From assembly GCA_009869945.1 (NCBI GenBank), contig WIXG01000047.1:62001-126000 (forward strand): 64,000 nucleotides of DNA. Direction: 5' to 3'. A program made the translations under genes and the position numbers. Shown here one piece after another: positions 34,270-46,559 of this stretch (within the stretch, counting starts at the first letter, position 1; each line of letters opens with the position of its first letter). The notes below the pieces were generated by a model. It was given only the letters and a program-made list of their open reading frames with translations, had not been told where the DNA came from and ran no database searches. Source of the stretch: Mesaphorura yosii. Its lineage: Eukaryota > Arthropoda > Collembola > Poduromorpha > Tullbergiidae.

Positions 34270-37211
34270 ATGACTGACCGAAGTAATGGCCGTCTCAGAA
34301 ATTCCGCCACCAATCTCAGAGCCCCTCCATCAACTGCCACCAGTTTCGGTAGAGCTTCCTCGTCCGCGTATGGATTCGGTTCGCATTCCCTCATGGACAT
34401 GCTGTCCGGTATTGAGAGTGCCGGTCCAGACCCAAGCAGCATACCACGAGGAGACAAGACAGTGTGCCAATGCTGTGGCGTCTCGTATTTGACAATTTCA
34501 GAGATGAAGGTATGATATACAACTTGTATCTTGTGCACGATTAATGAACGGTGATTCTCTCAGACACTGCAAACGAGGGTCAAAGAGCAAGAGACAAGGT
34601 TGATACACTACAGAAATATGATGGGGGAAAACTGCAGACTGAAAGAGTTGTTAAAGGCTACACAAAAAGAAAGACAACGGTATTGGGTCCGTGGTCCCTA
34701 AAATTTACTTTCGTGCTATAAAGGTAATGTGTCACGCGTTTACAGAACTGAAAGCGACTCTGCGAAACAAAAATTGCTGCAGAGAGAAATTGAGGACCTG
34801 AAGAAGCAATTAAGGGAAAGCAAAGTGAAGAATTTAGGCTTGGCTCAAAAGTACACGATCGCACACGACGATTCCAAGTACAAATTCAAGTGCCTTCTTC
34901 ATTTGTGCTTGCTGACAATTAAGTTCAAATTCTGTCCCATCGCAGGCAGCAGGAAGGAGTAATCTCAAGTTTGCGAGAAGACTTGAACGAACTGCGAGAA
35001 ACACAAGCTGAAAATATGACACTTCAAAAGACAGTTAGCTTGCTTCAAAGCCATCTAGGAAAGGCTCTCTCACGCCCATCAAGTGAAACGAAGTTGAAGG
35101 AGAAAATTGGCCAAAAAGATAGCGCAGGTGATGTCGGTAAGAATTTCTGTCAAGAACGATGAAATTTGACTTACAGCGGACATGAGCTTGAAGGTCGAGA
35201 CCAGAACCAGAATTACCAGACCGACGGAGAGCCGGATCCCGAAACCGATTGCAGAGACTACAATCCAAGACAAAGGGTACTTGCACTCTCGCAGTTTACA
35301 AACGCGTTGGCGTATTTTAATGGTTGCTGTTTCACAGTGACTCCTGCCAACTCTCAGGAGTCGATCGAAGCTTACGATTTGAAGAAGATGAACGGATACC
35401 TCACCGATAAAATTCGGAGCATAATCGGTGAGCATGCCGGGTGTCAAGATTTGCACGCATTTCTACGAGAAACAGTCGATAAGCAGAAGGTTGGTTAGCT
35501 GCCGTTAAAAGCTACGGCGACCTGCCCACTTACGAGTATCAGACTTCCTAAAGATGTCTTTGAATCCATGCATGTTTGAATTCGATGTGATAGAATGACA
35601 ATATGGGCCTACACGACGACATCAATTCTCTAAGGATGAAGCTGCAGCAAGTAGAATTAGAGCTTCAGAACATGGAAGCCAAGTGCCAAGGGCTAAAAAA
35701 TGAAAACGAACGTCTGAGGCAAAACGTGTCGGATGTCGAAGAAAAATACGCGGGAGCTTCGGAACAATATCGAATTCTGATTTCGGTAAAGGAACTTTAT
35801 AAGAACTTCGTACTTCTAACAAAGTAACTTCGATGTTAAGAATCAAGCAATTGTTTCAGGCCCAGAACCCGAGCGTAATCGAGGAATTACAACAGGTTGT
35901 TTCAAAGCTGGAAAGAAAGGTCCAGGAACAGAGGTCTAAAATGGAGCAAATGAATTCTGAGCACGAGAATCGGCTAAATGACCAGCAGCGTGAAACCGCC
36001 ATCGAGAAGGAGCGGGGGGATTCATGTCTACGCTAAATGATAGCGGAAAGGGAGGAAGTTGAGAAACAATGTGAAGATCGCTGGAATCGCCATCAGACTT
36101 CTCTGAATGAACAACTTGATTCACTCAAGGCGTACTACGAGCAAACTGTGCAAACTGCGAAAAGATTGAAGAAGGACTGCAAACGGATTTGAAAGTTGTC
36201 AAATCACACTTCGACAAGAGTAAAGACAAGTGGGCTGCTCGTAGGACGGATTTAAATGAACAGGTTTGCTAAAGACGCGTCTTTCAAACGCGTTCGTACC
36301 TTCAGAAGCCCAATGCATAGAAGTCTTGCAGTTTACAATGCTAAAGGCCAAGCTGAGAAAGAAATCGGATGAGATGGATTCTTTGCAGAAGGCTAAAATC
36401 ATGATTGAGGTCATACTTCAGAATAAGAATGAAGAAATGGATCTGCTGCAGGAAATGGTGAGATTTTTTGTCATCGCCTGGGTTCTCAGGACAAGCGCAA
36501 GTTGCATAATTTGTATCCTTCCGAACTACCTCGGCCCAGGTGAGAGGAGGCTGTGAAGAGAGGCTAGAACTCCAGAAGAAAATTGAACAGCTTGGGCAGT
36601 ACATTGAAGAAACGAGAAATGGTAATTTGCAGAAGAGGCCTTCTCTCCTCTTTCAGCAGCACCGCGCTCTATCGGAGGCTCCATCGAAGGTAGACCATTC
36701 TCCTCCGCAAACTTGAAATATCAATCACATACTACGTTTTTGCTACTTTCTCTCCGGCAGGAATCTACAACGGGTGGAATAAGTTTTATAGAAGGGTCAG
36801 ACGTTTATCCAGTTCTTCAGGCAAGCAACGAGTCAGTCTCAAGTGGTGTCACTGGGCTAAAGTCAATTCTTAAGAATGCTACTTCGGCAATAGCAGGTAA
36901 AAGGCTTTAATCTGATATCTATGGACTTTAAAGCCCACTGTTGGCAATAATTCCTAACAATTCCGCACCCAGTCAATCTTCCTAAGAACAACCCATCAGA
37001 TAGTCAAAAGCCCAAGAAGAAGGTCGGATCCAGTAGCAGCAAAGAGTCATTTAGAAGTAGCGTTGGCAAAAGGAGACATCAGCTCACCCCCACATCCTCA
37101 TCGTCAGCAGTACTCAGCCGGAAGCAAAGGGAGACTGCGACCCGACTAAGCACGCTTAAAGGCCAAAAGACTGCTGTTGGCTACAGTTCATTGGCTAGAA
37201 AGTGCAAATAA
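34270..37211 (+). CDS. LEKR1-like coiled-coil protein, with a stop and a frameshift mid-gene
   Basis: About a dozen exons. The N-terminal zinc-like block KTVCQCCGVSYLTISEMK closely resembles the one in vertebrate LEKR1 (leucine-, glutamate- and lysine-rich protein 1), and the rest is long coiled coil (QREIEDLKKQLRES, RQQEGVISSLREDLNELRET, LQQVELELQNMEAKCQGLKN, LQQVVSKLERKVQEQRSKM) followed by a basic Ser-rich tail ending SLARKCK at 37211. Splice sites before 35870 and after 36260 are clean and in phase. In between, an in-frame TAA at 36034-36036 splits continuous coiled coil, and the frame jumps by one base near the AAAA run at about 36160, after which the coiled coil resumes (EEGLQTDLKVVKSHFDKSKD). 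Either the assembly has errors here or the gene is newly broken. LEKR1 function is poorly known; association with centrosome or cilium is inference only. Confidence 0.68.
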
Positions 37212-37807
37212 AGAAACTACAAACTACAGAATGATGCCATGAAATTCTTTTGGAATAAAGGTATTTTATGTTGAAGCTACACTCTTCGGACGCTAACCAA
37301 CCGATTCCGAAAAAATTGGTGACATGAAATCTGGAGACGATTGACCATAACGGTCTCTTAAAAGTAGGGCTCAAGCGTCTCGCAATGCAACGGATAATTC
37401 ACCTTTTAAAGTCAACACGCACGGGACGACAATAATAAAAGTTCCGAAACGGTGGTCAGTCCTCACAAGACTCGAGCCTTTGTCTTCGTCGTTTACAACT
37501 TAAGCAAAGGACCTTGATTTGAAGTTCACATTTTGAGTTTATTAATTTTTAGAATTTGGAAGCTAAAGGGAATTTTACACATTACATCTCATAGTGGCAA
37601 TATGACGATATACAATTAATGCATTACGTAGTTTTAAACATCTAGGACCTGAATTCATTTTTTTTCTAAGTACGATTCGAACGACGGATTCATTTGTTGG
37701 AGCAAGACTACTTATAAAATGAAGTTTGAAAGGTAAGAACGGTAGGACTTTTACACGATACCACCTAAGGTTGATTCTTGAGAAGTATTGTTTTTGTGTA
37801 ACGCTTT
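37212..37807. other. Convergent 3' flanks of the LEKR1-like and LARP genes
   Basis: An AATAAA at 37254-37259 follows the plus-strand gene. AT-rich; no gene seen. The ORF at 37575-37811 is on the minus strand but lies past the LARP stop and has no features. Confidence 0.5.
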
Positions 37808-38728
37808 TCAATGAACACCAGGACGAGGTGTTGTATTGGGCTCATCCATCTCGCCAGGACTAAGCGAGCCACCAGAGTCTCCTAAAATTATGCAAACGCA
37901 AAAATATTCTTCTAGAGTGCAACTTTTCCCAATAAGTAGAACGAACTGTCTAATTTTTTTGTTCCTACCGTCTCCAGAATGAGAAGATCCATAATTAGGA
38001 CGAGCCGAATCAGAGGTATAATCATTTTCTGAATGTTCATGTTGACCGGTGAAGTCAGCGACGCTGCCATTCATTGGGATGAACTCCATCGCATCAGGGT
38101 TAAATTTAAATGGTTGAGGACGTCTGAAATTCTGCCAAGTCGCCTCTGCTGTTGCAACGGTGCGCCCTCCTCGACCTCCTGGTCCCATTAGGTCATAGTT
38201 TCCATAACCATAGCCATTTGAAGCGTTTTGAATCCAAGCTGGTCCATAGTTTCCGTACGGCTTAGGTCCAATCGCAATGTCGGACATGTTTCTGAAAGTG
38301 TAGCTTGAACCACCGACGAAAGAGTTGTAATTGATAGACTGGAGAATGTTACTTGGAGAAGCCCGAGCGAGAGACGGTTGTTTCATTGCTGGCCAACGCA
38401 GAGGATCATTTCTTGGTCTGACTTTTGTGATGCTCCCATTTACCTCGAACGTGTCACAGTTGAGGAGAACATCTGTAATCAATTCAATGTCCATAGTGTA
38501 AGATTTCAAACGTTTGAAACTTGCCAGTAGTTCAATGTCGACGTAGCCTTGCGAATCCATTTGACTTCGCAAGTATGTGTCTTGCAGGAGGTTGTCTTCT
38601 GATAGGTAGTATTTTCTAAAATGAAAACCAACATTTGCAGACTACGAGAAAAATTGGGAGTCAAAGAATTGACTAATTACTCACAGTTGATTTTTAACAT
38701 TGCTTCGCAACAAAGCGGCGCTATCCAT
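37808..38728 (-). CDS. Short LARP1-type La-motif RNA-binding protein
   Basis: Three exons, 38685-38728, 37969-38615 and 37808-37881, give 254 residues. The N-terminal 90 residues form a La motif: KNQLKYYLSEDNLLQDTYL, then RSQMDSQGYVDIELLASFKR, TMDIELITDVLLNC and KVRPRNDPLRWP. The order and the final DPLRWP match LARP1 (DxxKWP-type end) better than LARP4 or LARP7. The remainder is disordered, with a Gly/Tyr/Asn-rich patch (NYGPAWIQNASNGYGYGNYD) and an RGG-like GGRGGRT. Full LARP1 proteins are over 700 residues and end in DM15 repeats that bind the mRNA cap; none is present before the stop at 37808. So this is either a small paralogue or a truncated copy; the open frame and clean splice sites favour a functional small gene. 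Confidence 0.8.
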
Positions 38729-40164
38729 TGTAGAGATTGACGTGGTTAGCATTGAAGTAGATGCCGGTGACAGTCAATGAGAAATATTTCTATTTCCAAA
38801 AAGAAAAGGAGCATAGCGCCATCAACTACAACAAAAATGACAGAGCTTTCCAGTGTATCAACATTTGTGACGATGTCTGGTCAGGCACAGTACAGTTGAA
38901 AATATCGTCAAATCGTTCTAAAAGTTCCACTCAACCCCGGTGTTCGTTTTCCTCCTCTTTGAACCATCGCCGTGTCGTGTCTGTAGTCTACTCTTTTGGC
39001 GTCAATTTCTAGTCGGACAGGTTTGTCCAGTTGCCCTCGCATCATACCCTCATACTATTGTCTATTGTTTTCGCAAGTCACACGGTTGAAAACAAAATTA
39101 ATTGACGTTAGCAAATTCTATAACAAAGTTCTCTCAGTTCCTGAGACTTCGCCAAAATCATTATGGAATTTGCTAGCGTCAATTAATTTTGGTTGAAAAT
39201 ATCGCTTTTAGAGAAATAAGCTTCCAGTGCATACCTGTGAGGAATCTAGACACGGAAAATGCAGAGTTGAGCAGGCCTTTAAATGTGAAGATTGAGGTTG
39301 AGTAGATGTCACGAGACGAGGCCAAAGGATTAGTGATGACGTTCAGGTTCTAATGTAATTTTTGGATTTTAATCTAAATTTTAACGCAATAAGAACAAAA
39401 TAGAACTTAGATTTGGCTAATTTAGAAATTAAGCACTGAAACTACTGCCTTCATACTGAATTGTGCTCGGTGAAAATTGAACTACGAAAGACAAAACGAT
39501 ACTTCCATCCCCATCATGCGTCACACAACGATGTAACGTCTCATTGGAGCGACAGCACATAAAGTGCGATTGTCCAGCAAGTACATGAAATATCAAATCA
39601 AATCGGAGTGAAAGTAGAGATTTTAGTTCCAAACTTTTTGCGGTCTCAGTCTTTGACTTCCTGACAAAAGTCATGTTTGGAGTCTTAAACTTTAATCATG
39701 GAACGGAAGTTGAAGAAGATGGCTGCATTAATGTCAATTACGATTGGTCCATCATCCTTGTAGTTGATTTTGATGCTAAAAGTACAATTCGTATGCATCT
39801 GCTCAAGAAGAGTAAAGATGGAGGAAAAAGCTCAGCATAAACAAAGCCTTCCTTGCACCATGCGTCTTTCCGCCGCCAATACGTTTATGAAAATGGAAAG
39901 AGATTCTCCTATTATGTACTCTCAAGTGCGCTTAAAGTAATTGGAGTGTCTCGATGTGTACCATTGTTGCGGCGAAAAAAGCTGATAAGCACTGATAACT
40001 GACTTCATAATTTTCAAGGGTGACTATAAATTCGAGCCAGTGAGAGTTTGGAAGCTTCGGAGCTCAAGAGGTATGCTTTCAATACGTTATAGCAAGCCTG
40101 TCCCGATTAATTCCGCATTTTCTATCAATTAGGGACCCCAATTCATGAAATGATCTCATAAACA
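38729..40164. other. Spacer between LARP and MSH6 genes
   Basis: Carries a small inverted-repeat element (39084-39199, listed separately). On the minus strand two exon-like ORFs (39429-39674 and roughly 39710-39820, the second preceded by a strong pyrimidine tract and containing KINYKDDGPIVIDIN) hint at remnants of a gene, but no splice model joins them in phase. I do not call a gene. Confidence 0.4.
39084..39199. mobile_element. Tiny inverted-repeat element (MITE-like) with 9-bp flanking duplication
   Basis: The element spans about 39093-39190 (98 bp). Its ends are inverted copies of each other over 27-28 bp: 39093-39120 and 39164-39191, with two mismatches. The sequence GGTTGAAAA occurs immediately on both sides (39084-39092 and 39191-39199), sharing one base with the right arm, as expected of a target-site duplication of 8 or 9 bp. 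The interior of about 43 bp has no coding capacity. Small size, long terminal inverted repeats and an 8-9 bp duplication fit a non-autonomous DNA transposon of the hAT, P or Mutator type; I cannot say which. Confidence 0.7.
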
Positions 40165-43100
40165 ATGGTTGGAAAACCGAAAATAGGGAGTAGTCCCGCG
40201 ACGACTCCGAAAAACTCCATCCTCAACTATTTCAAAAAGACTCCGCAAGCGCTGTCGGCGAGTTCTCCGGGTCCTTCGTCATCGCCTCAAGTTTCAAAAG
40301 CCGCTGATGTTGATTCTCCCAGTACACCCAGCGGAGCCGGAAATGTCAATAACAAGCATGGCAATGACTGCGGTTCCACAGATAAAAATCAGGTGCCTAA
40401 AAAGCGTGGTACATCTGACAGTCCTTCGAGTGATCTCACCACTCCAAAGCGTGCAAAAATTGAATGGCCTATGTCTCCCTCAGCGGGCCCATCGCAGCCT
40501 TCACAGCAAACACCCGGTTAGAGAATTTACTTTGTTTGCTTCCAGACACTTTCCAGTTACAGAATCTAGAAATCTGTTGCATTTAGGTTCCTCGAAAGGG
40601 TTTGTGGAAGGTGATTTGGTGTGGGCTAAGTTGGAGACCTACCCTTGGTGGCCTGCAATGCTAAGAGGCGAGAAACAAGTTGGAGAATCATTTACAAGCA
40701 CGACAGGGTCCCGCCTGCATGTCCAGTTCTTTGATGATCCACCTACTCGCGCTTGGATAAAGAAAATGTAAGTCGTTAAATACATGTTCAGACACTGATT
40801 TGGAAACTGGAATTTGTTAAAAATTCACAGAAATATTAAGCCGTATCTGGGAATGGCCAAAAGTGGGGATATAATTCCCGCGAAGGGCGATCCGAATTGG
40901 ATAGTTTCCTGCAAAAAAGCTGATACCGCCTTGTCTTTGTCTCCACCGAAAAGAATTGAGAAGTACTGGGTAGACTTCCCAGAAAACGAGGAGGAAGTGG
41001 AAGACGAACAGGAGGAGGACGGTGGACAAAATAATAAAAAGAGAGACCTTGTTGCCAAATTCATAACATCATCAATAAGCTCCCCAAGCAAAAGGAAAAG
41101 ACTTCGCCGTGTGAGACTGATAATTGAATCAAGTGATGAAGAAGATTCAGAAGCAAAGGCCAGTAAGCCTAAACCAGAAGTCGATGATGAATACGTGCCG
41201 CCTGCAGAAGAAAAAGATACGACAGTAGACAGCGAAAGCGATCACTCCGAGGAAGCCGAGTCGTCCAGCGTGGAAGAAGGTGCTTCTGACGAAAACAATG
41301 TCGATGTTACGCCAAAATCTTCAAGGGCGAAGGTGTCACAAGTTCAATGAATTCATTGAAACAGCTTATAACTGCCAACCATACTTATAGCTTGTTTTAT
41401 TTTGTGACAGAAATATTCTCGGTCCAAAATTTCTGACTACAAAAATTCGACAAAAACCAACGGGAAGAGCATTGGAAAGATGTTAAACTTTTCGGCTGCC
41501 GATGAGGAAAGCCCAAGACCGTCTCCCTCTACCCCGGTTGCGTTGTACGCTCCCTCGCCTTCGACAAACGGCAGCTCGTATTCAAGTACTGAAATTGGAA
41601 ATTGGTCCCATTTAAAATATAAATGGTTGCAACCTGATCAAATTCGAGATGCTAATAGAAGAAAGTTAGATGATCCTGGTAAGGATAGGCAGCAGGAGAT
41701 TGAGTATTGAAAATCAAATTCGCACTCGCACCTTGCTCAATTTCAAATTTTACAGATTACGATCCAAGAACTCTTTACGTTCCAAAAGACTTTCTCGACG
41801 GCTTGACACCAGTAAGAAGTACCACTTATGTTTTTGTTACGAAATGTTTAGCTCTGGTTTACTACTACCACAGGCTGTGAGGCAATGGTGGGACATGAAA
41901 GTCAAACACTTTGATACAATTCTCTTCTTCAAACTCGGGAAGTTTTATGAACTATACAACATGGATGCTGTTATCGCTGTTCAAGAGTTAGGATTGATTA
42001 TGATGAAGGTGAATGATCTTCGTACTTTAATATTCAGTTAAGCTAAAAACTTGAACATTCACAGGGAGAGGTTGCGCACTGTGGATTTCCTGAGATAGGA
42101 TTTTCTCATTACTCATCTATACTTGTCCAAAATGGTCATAAAGTTGCAAGAATTGAACAGACCGAAACTCCGGACATGATGGCTCAACGATTGAAGAAAA
42201 GTAAATAGAGTTCATATCAAGATTCAATTAGAGTTAAAATTCAGTATGGTGTTCATTCTAATTGAAAATTGATTGTTTGTTAGGGCACAGGCCATCCAAG
42301 TTCGAAAAAGTTGTTACTCGTGAAATCTGTCAAATTAGCACTAAGGCCATAAGGATACCGTCAATCCAAGACAGCTCTAACAATCCATACCTCCCAGGCG
42401 CAGAGTATTTGTTCGCGATCAAAGAAAAGGTTAGTATAACAGGGTATCCCTGCTCCTCCAAGAAAGATCGACCTAAAGAAACACATTTCGCTTGTTTTTA
42501 GACTCAGTTCAATGCCTTGTCAGAGTACGGCGTTTGCTTTATCGACACTGCAATTGGAACATTTTTCATAGGTCAGTTTACTGATGACCGGAATTGTTCT
42601 AGGCTTCGAACTGTGTTCTCACATTACACACCAGTTCAAGTAAGCACCACCCACTACTTGGTCTTTGCATCTGAATTTGAGGAGCCCTCGTTACTTAAAA
42701 TATTTCTATTCAGATATTATATGAAAAGAACAGAATTAGCCCAAACTTACAAGAGCTCCTTCATAACTTGGGAAGTGGTGTCAGGAAAGATGCACTGCTG
42801 CAAGAAAGTGAATTTTGGTCTGGCTCTAAGCTTCTGAAGTTTTTAGCTGAAGGATCCTACTTTGCGAAAAAGGGTCAACCGTTTGATGCAGCCTTAGACT
42901 GGCCAGATAATTTACACAATTTACTCTGCAAAAGTCAGCACAATTTAATTATTTGCCTGTAACTTTTGTATCTACTTGCTCGTCTTGTCTTCAAAATAGG
43001 CGACAGTCTTGGGTTGACACCAGATCAAGCATGGGCGATGGGGTTGAGTTCCCTCGGAGCTGTAGTGTGGTACTTGAAAGAATGCCTGGTTGAGCACGAC

Positions 43101-45729
43101 ATTTTGTCACTGAAACAGTTCGAAACGTACACTCCCGTGGACTTGGTATCGGTTTCTCAAGATAAAGAGTCGGTTCACTCCAGCGGCAACACTAACAGTC
43201 AAAATGTCATTCCGAAAAACAAGTTTCAGGTATGCTCTTATGATAACAGCATCCATAAACTATTTCTACACGTCTTGACGTCTATCCTTTCAGGTGCTGG
43301 ACGGCATAACATTAAGGAATCTTGGTATTATCGATGGACCGGACAGCCTCCTCAGTGTCATAGATAAATGTATTACAAGCGTAAGTACAAGTTACCTTCA
43401 AATTTTTCAGAATCTACGATATTGCAATCATCGTATCAGTATTTAATTATAATTGTTTTATAGTTCGGAAAGCGTCAATTGAGACAATGGCTTTGCACGC
43501 CAATTGCCGTACCTGACGAAATTTCGCAGCGTCTCGACGCTATTGATGATTTACTGAACAATCCGGATATCAGAGAGCTTGTTCGCCCATTAATGAAACC
43601 GCTGCAGAAGGTGGACCTAGAAAGGCTACTGATAAAGTAAGAAATACCGTATGCAAGGAGCTTGTGAACTTCTTTCATAATCTGGATCGGTTCACTTTCA
43701 GAGTCCACAGTTTGGGGAGCCTGCATCGTGCTAAGAATCACCCCGAATCACGTGCTTTCATGTTTGACGATAAGATTTACTCCAAACGACGTATTGAAAA
43801 CTTGATCCTCGTGTTGAAAAGTTTCAAGCTCTGCAGGGATATTCATAGAGAATTACGGAGTAAGGATTCATTCTAGCTCTTTCTTGTGCTCGAAAATAAT
43901 TTGCATTTGATCTGTAAGGTGTTGCCTCCGGGAAAGGAAATGTTACCAGCAGTATTTTGTTGAAGCTAGTTTCCGAGTTTCCTGATCTCACTGAAGTATT
44001 TGACTATTTTGACGTAAGTTTATCAATCGTACTCAATCTCTAAGTAATCAATGAACGGAACTGATTAGCGGTTGTGCTTATGAACACAGAAAGGATTTGA
44101 CCACGATAAAGCAGCAAAGGAAGGGAAGATTATACCTGCGCCAGATGTCAATCCAGAGGTATGAAATTGGTTGCCAAATGAGATGACATTTGACATTATG
44201 TTAACTATGATACGTCTTTGTAGTACGACGAAGCAATTACAGCAATTAAGGAAATAGAGATGGAGGCGAATAGATACCTCAAGGGCATTCAAACGCAGCT
44301 GCAAACTCATGCTGCTTATTTTGGGAGTGATAAGAAGCGGTTTCAAATTGAGGTGAATGAGAAAGTTCGGGTCTCCAATAAATTCGAAATCAGTTCGAAC
44401 AGGAAAGGTTACAAGCGTTATGTAACTGCTGACACAAAGGTAAGTCAGATGAACCCTCGAAGTTTGGCGATATGCGAAACGAGTTTTGTGGTTTTTGGTT
44501 GAAGGACTTCCTCTCTCGACTGCTGGCAGCCGAAATGGATCGGGATAATTCTCTCAAAGATACTACCCGCAGAATTTTTGAGCAATTTGATGAACAGTAC
44601 GTACGTTGCATTATACGCTGAAATTCTACAAGAACTAATTCTCGATTCCTTTGCAGCCGTGAACTTTGGAGTAAAGCCGTATCAATAATTAGTACGTTGG
44701 ACGTCCTCTTATCCCTTTCCATTTTTTCAAGTTCCGAGAATATGATTCGTCCATCAGTAACGTACTCGGCGGAGCCTTTTCAAATAATTGAGAATGGTCG
44801 GCATCCTTGCATATCACAAGATACGTACATACCGAATGATACTACGCTAGGCTCGGATTCTAAAGGCAATTTTATTCTGCTCACTGGGCCCAACATGGGA
44901 GGAAAATCAACTTTGATGGTGAGCGCATAAATAACATTGGAATTGAAAATCTTTACCGAATTTTACCAAAACCTTTTTATTAATAGAGACAAATTGGTCT
45001 GATCACTGTGCTCGCTCATATGGTAAACTTGAACAATATTGTTACATTCACACGGGACAAACAGAACACTAAACTTTCTCTGCATCTTAGGGTTGCTACG
45101 TTCCGGCCTCGCGCTGTGAAATGAGCGTCGTAGATCGTATATTCACACGACTCGGAGCAAATGACAACATCGGCGAAGGAGAAAGTACCTTTTTTGTCGA
45201 ATTAAGTGAAACGTCCTCAATCTTACGGCACTCCACGCCCCATTCGCTTGTGCTGATTGATGAATTGGGCAGAGGAACCGCGACATATGATGGCACATCT
45301 ATCGCTTACGCCGTCGCATGTAAACTGGCTGAACGAAGTTGCAGAACTATTTTCTCCACTCATTACCACACTCTGGTCGAAAGTGTAGAGCATTTGCCTT
45401 CAGTGCAGCTCGGACATATGGTGAGGATTGATTCCTAGTTGAAGATTTGCTTAAAGACATAGCCCCATAACCACATTTTGTGTTTGTAGGCGTGCATGGT
45501 TGAGAATGAGAATGAGGATGACCCGACGCAAGAAACCATCACATTTTTGTACAAACTTGCACCGGGCGAATGTCCCAAGTCGTACGGTTTTAATGCTGCT
45601 AAATTGGCCGGAATTTCAAAAGACATCATTCGCCTGGCCTACAGAAAGGCGAAAGAGTTGGAATCAAGTGTGAACAAAGTTGAATCTTTCAGGAAAATCG
45701 GTTCAGATATTCTCAGCAATCGTTCTTAA
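40165..45729 (+). CDS. MSH6: MSH6, mismatch-repair ATPase subunit of MutS-alpha
   Basis: Many short exons from ATG 40165 to TAA 45727-45729, roughly 1250 residues. With MSH2 it recognises base mismatches and small loops. In order: a PCNA-binding-like N terminus (NSILNYFKK, a relaxed PIP box), a PWWP chromatin domain ([32 protein letters not shown]), an acidic disordered linker, the mismatch-binding domain with the Phe-X-Glu wedge ([11 protein letters not shown]), connector and lever domains ([29 protein letters not shown]), and the ABC ATPase with Walker [17 protein letters not shown], Walker [12 protein letters not shown] and the FSTHYH H-loop. The PWWP domain separates MSH6 from other MutS proteins. 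All splice junctions I followed keep the frame. AATAAA at 45802-45807. Convergent with dlg, 830 bp away. Confidence 0.95.
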
Positions 45730-46559
45730 TTTTGTCCTTCAGACTTGTGTATTATGTTCGAGTTTAATGTTCAAACTAAATGTACCTACGATTTCGAATG
45801 AAATAAACTGCTCATTGCTGCTTACCAATGAAGTTCATTAATGAAGGCCCAGGAATGTTTTATTCACGAAGAATAAGTTCAGAGACTTAAGTTTATCATT
45901 GAATTGGTTAACTTATATTACAACTACAGCACTACCTTAAATTAAAAAGTTATTAATGAGTCTTCTTCCTAGTTATTCCATGCGTGACCGCACGATAATA
46001 TAAAATAACAGATTTTAAAAACTTTGATTCTTCACGTTTTACTATTTCATAGTATTCGAGCATGTCTGTCTGCCTGTCTGAAAGTATCTTCGTCATGTCA
46101 ATATTCTATTGAGTACCGTTAACGTCTAACAAATAAGTGACGATGCTTCAATGGTGTGTGCTCATCTAAGTTGTCGAATATTTCAATATTAATCCTACGG
46201 TTAAAAGGTTAAAATGAGTCCCTGATCATGCTCGCTACTCCTCGTGCACCATTTTTCATGCAATTTGTAAGGTCGTAGTCAATATTTCAATGGTCTTAAT
46301 CGAAAACAAGGAAAGACGGAAATAATTTATAAAGTAGAGTTCCTATTTATTTTTACCAGGTGATTGGAACAGTTACAGTTGATTTACTCCAGGAAAGTGG
46401 GGTCAAGTTGTTGAAGTAGTAAAAACAGAATGAAGACAACTATTGGCTTACAATACTTATCGTTAATGACGTAATACCTAACCTTTCACTCGATAATACA
46501 TTCACTATCTTATCTCTTCATCTTATACCATCGGCTGCCAATTTTCACTACAGCAAATT
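45730..46559. other. Convergent 3' flanks of MSH6 and dlg
   Basis: AT-rich, including the MSH6 polyadenylation signal. Much of it is probably the 3' UTR of dlg. No gene seen. Confidence 0.5.
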
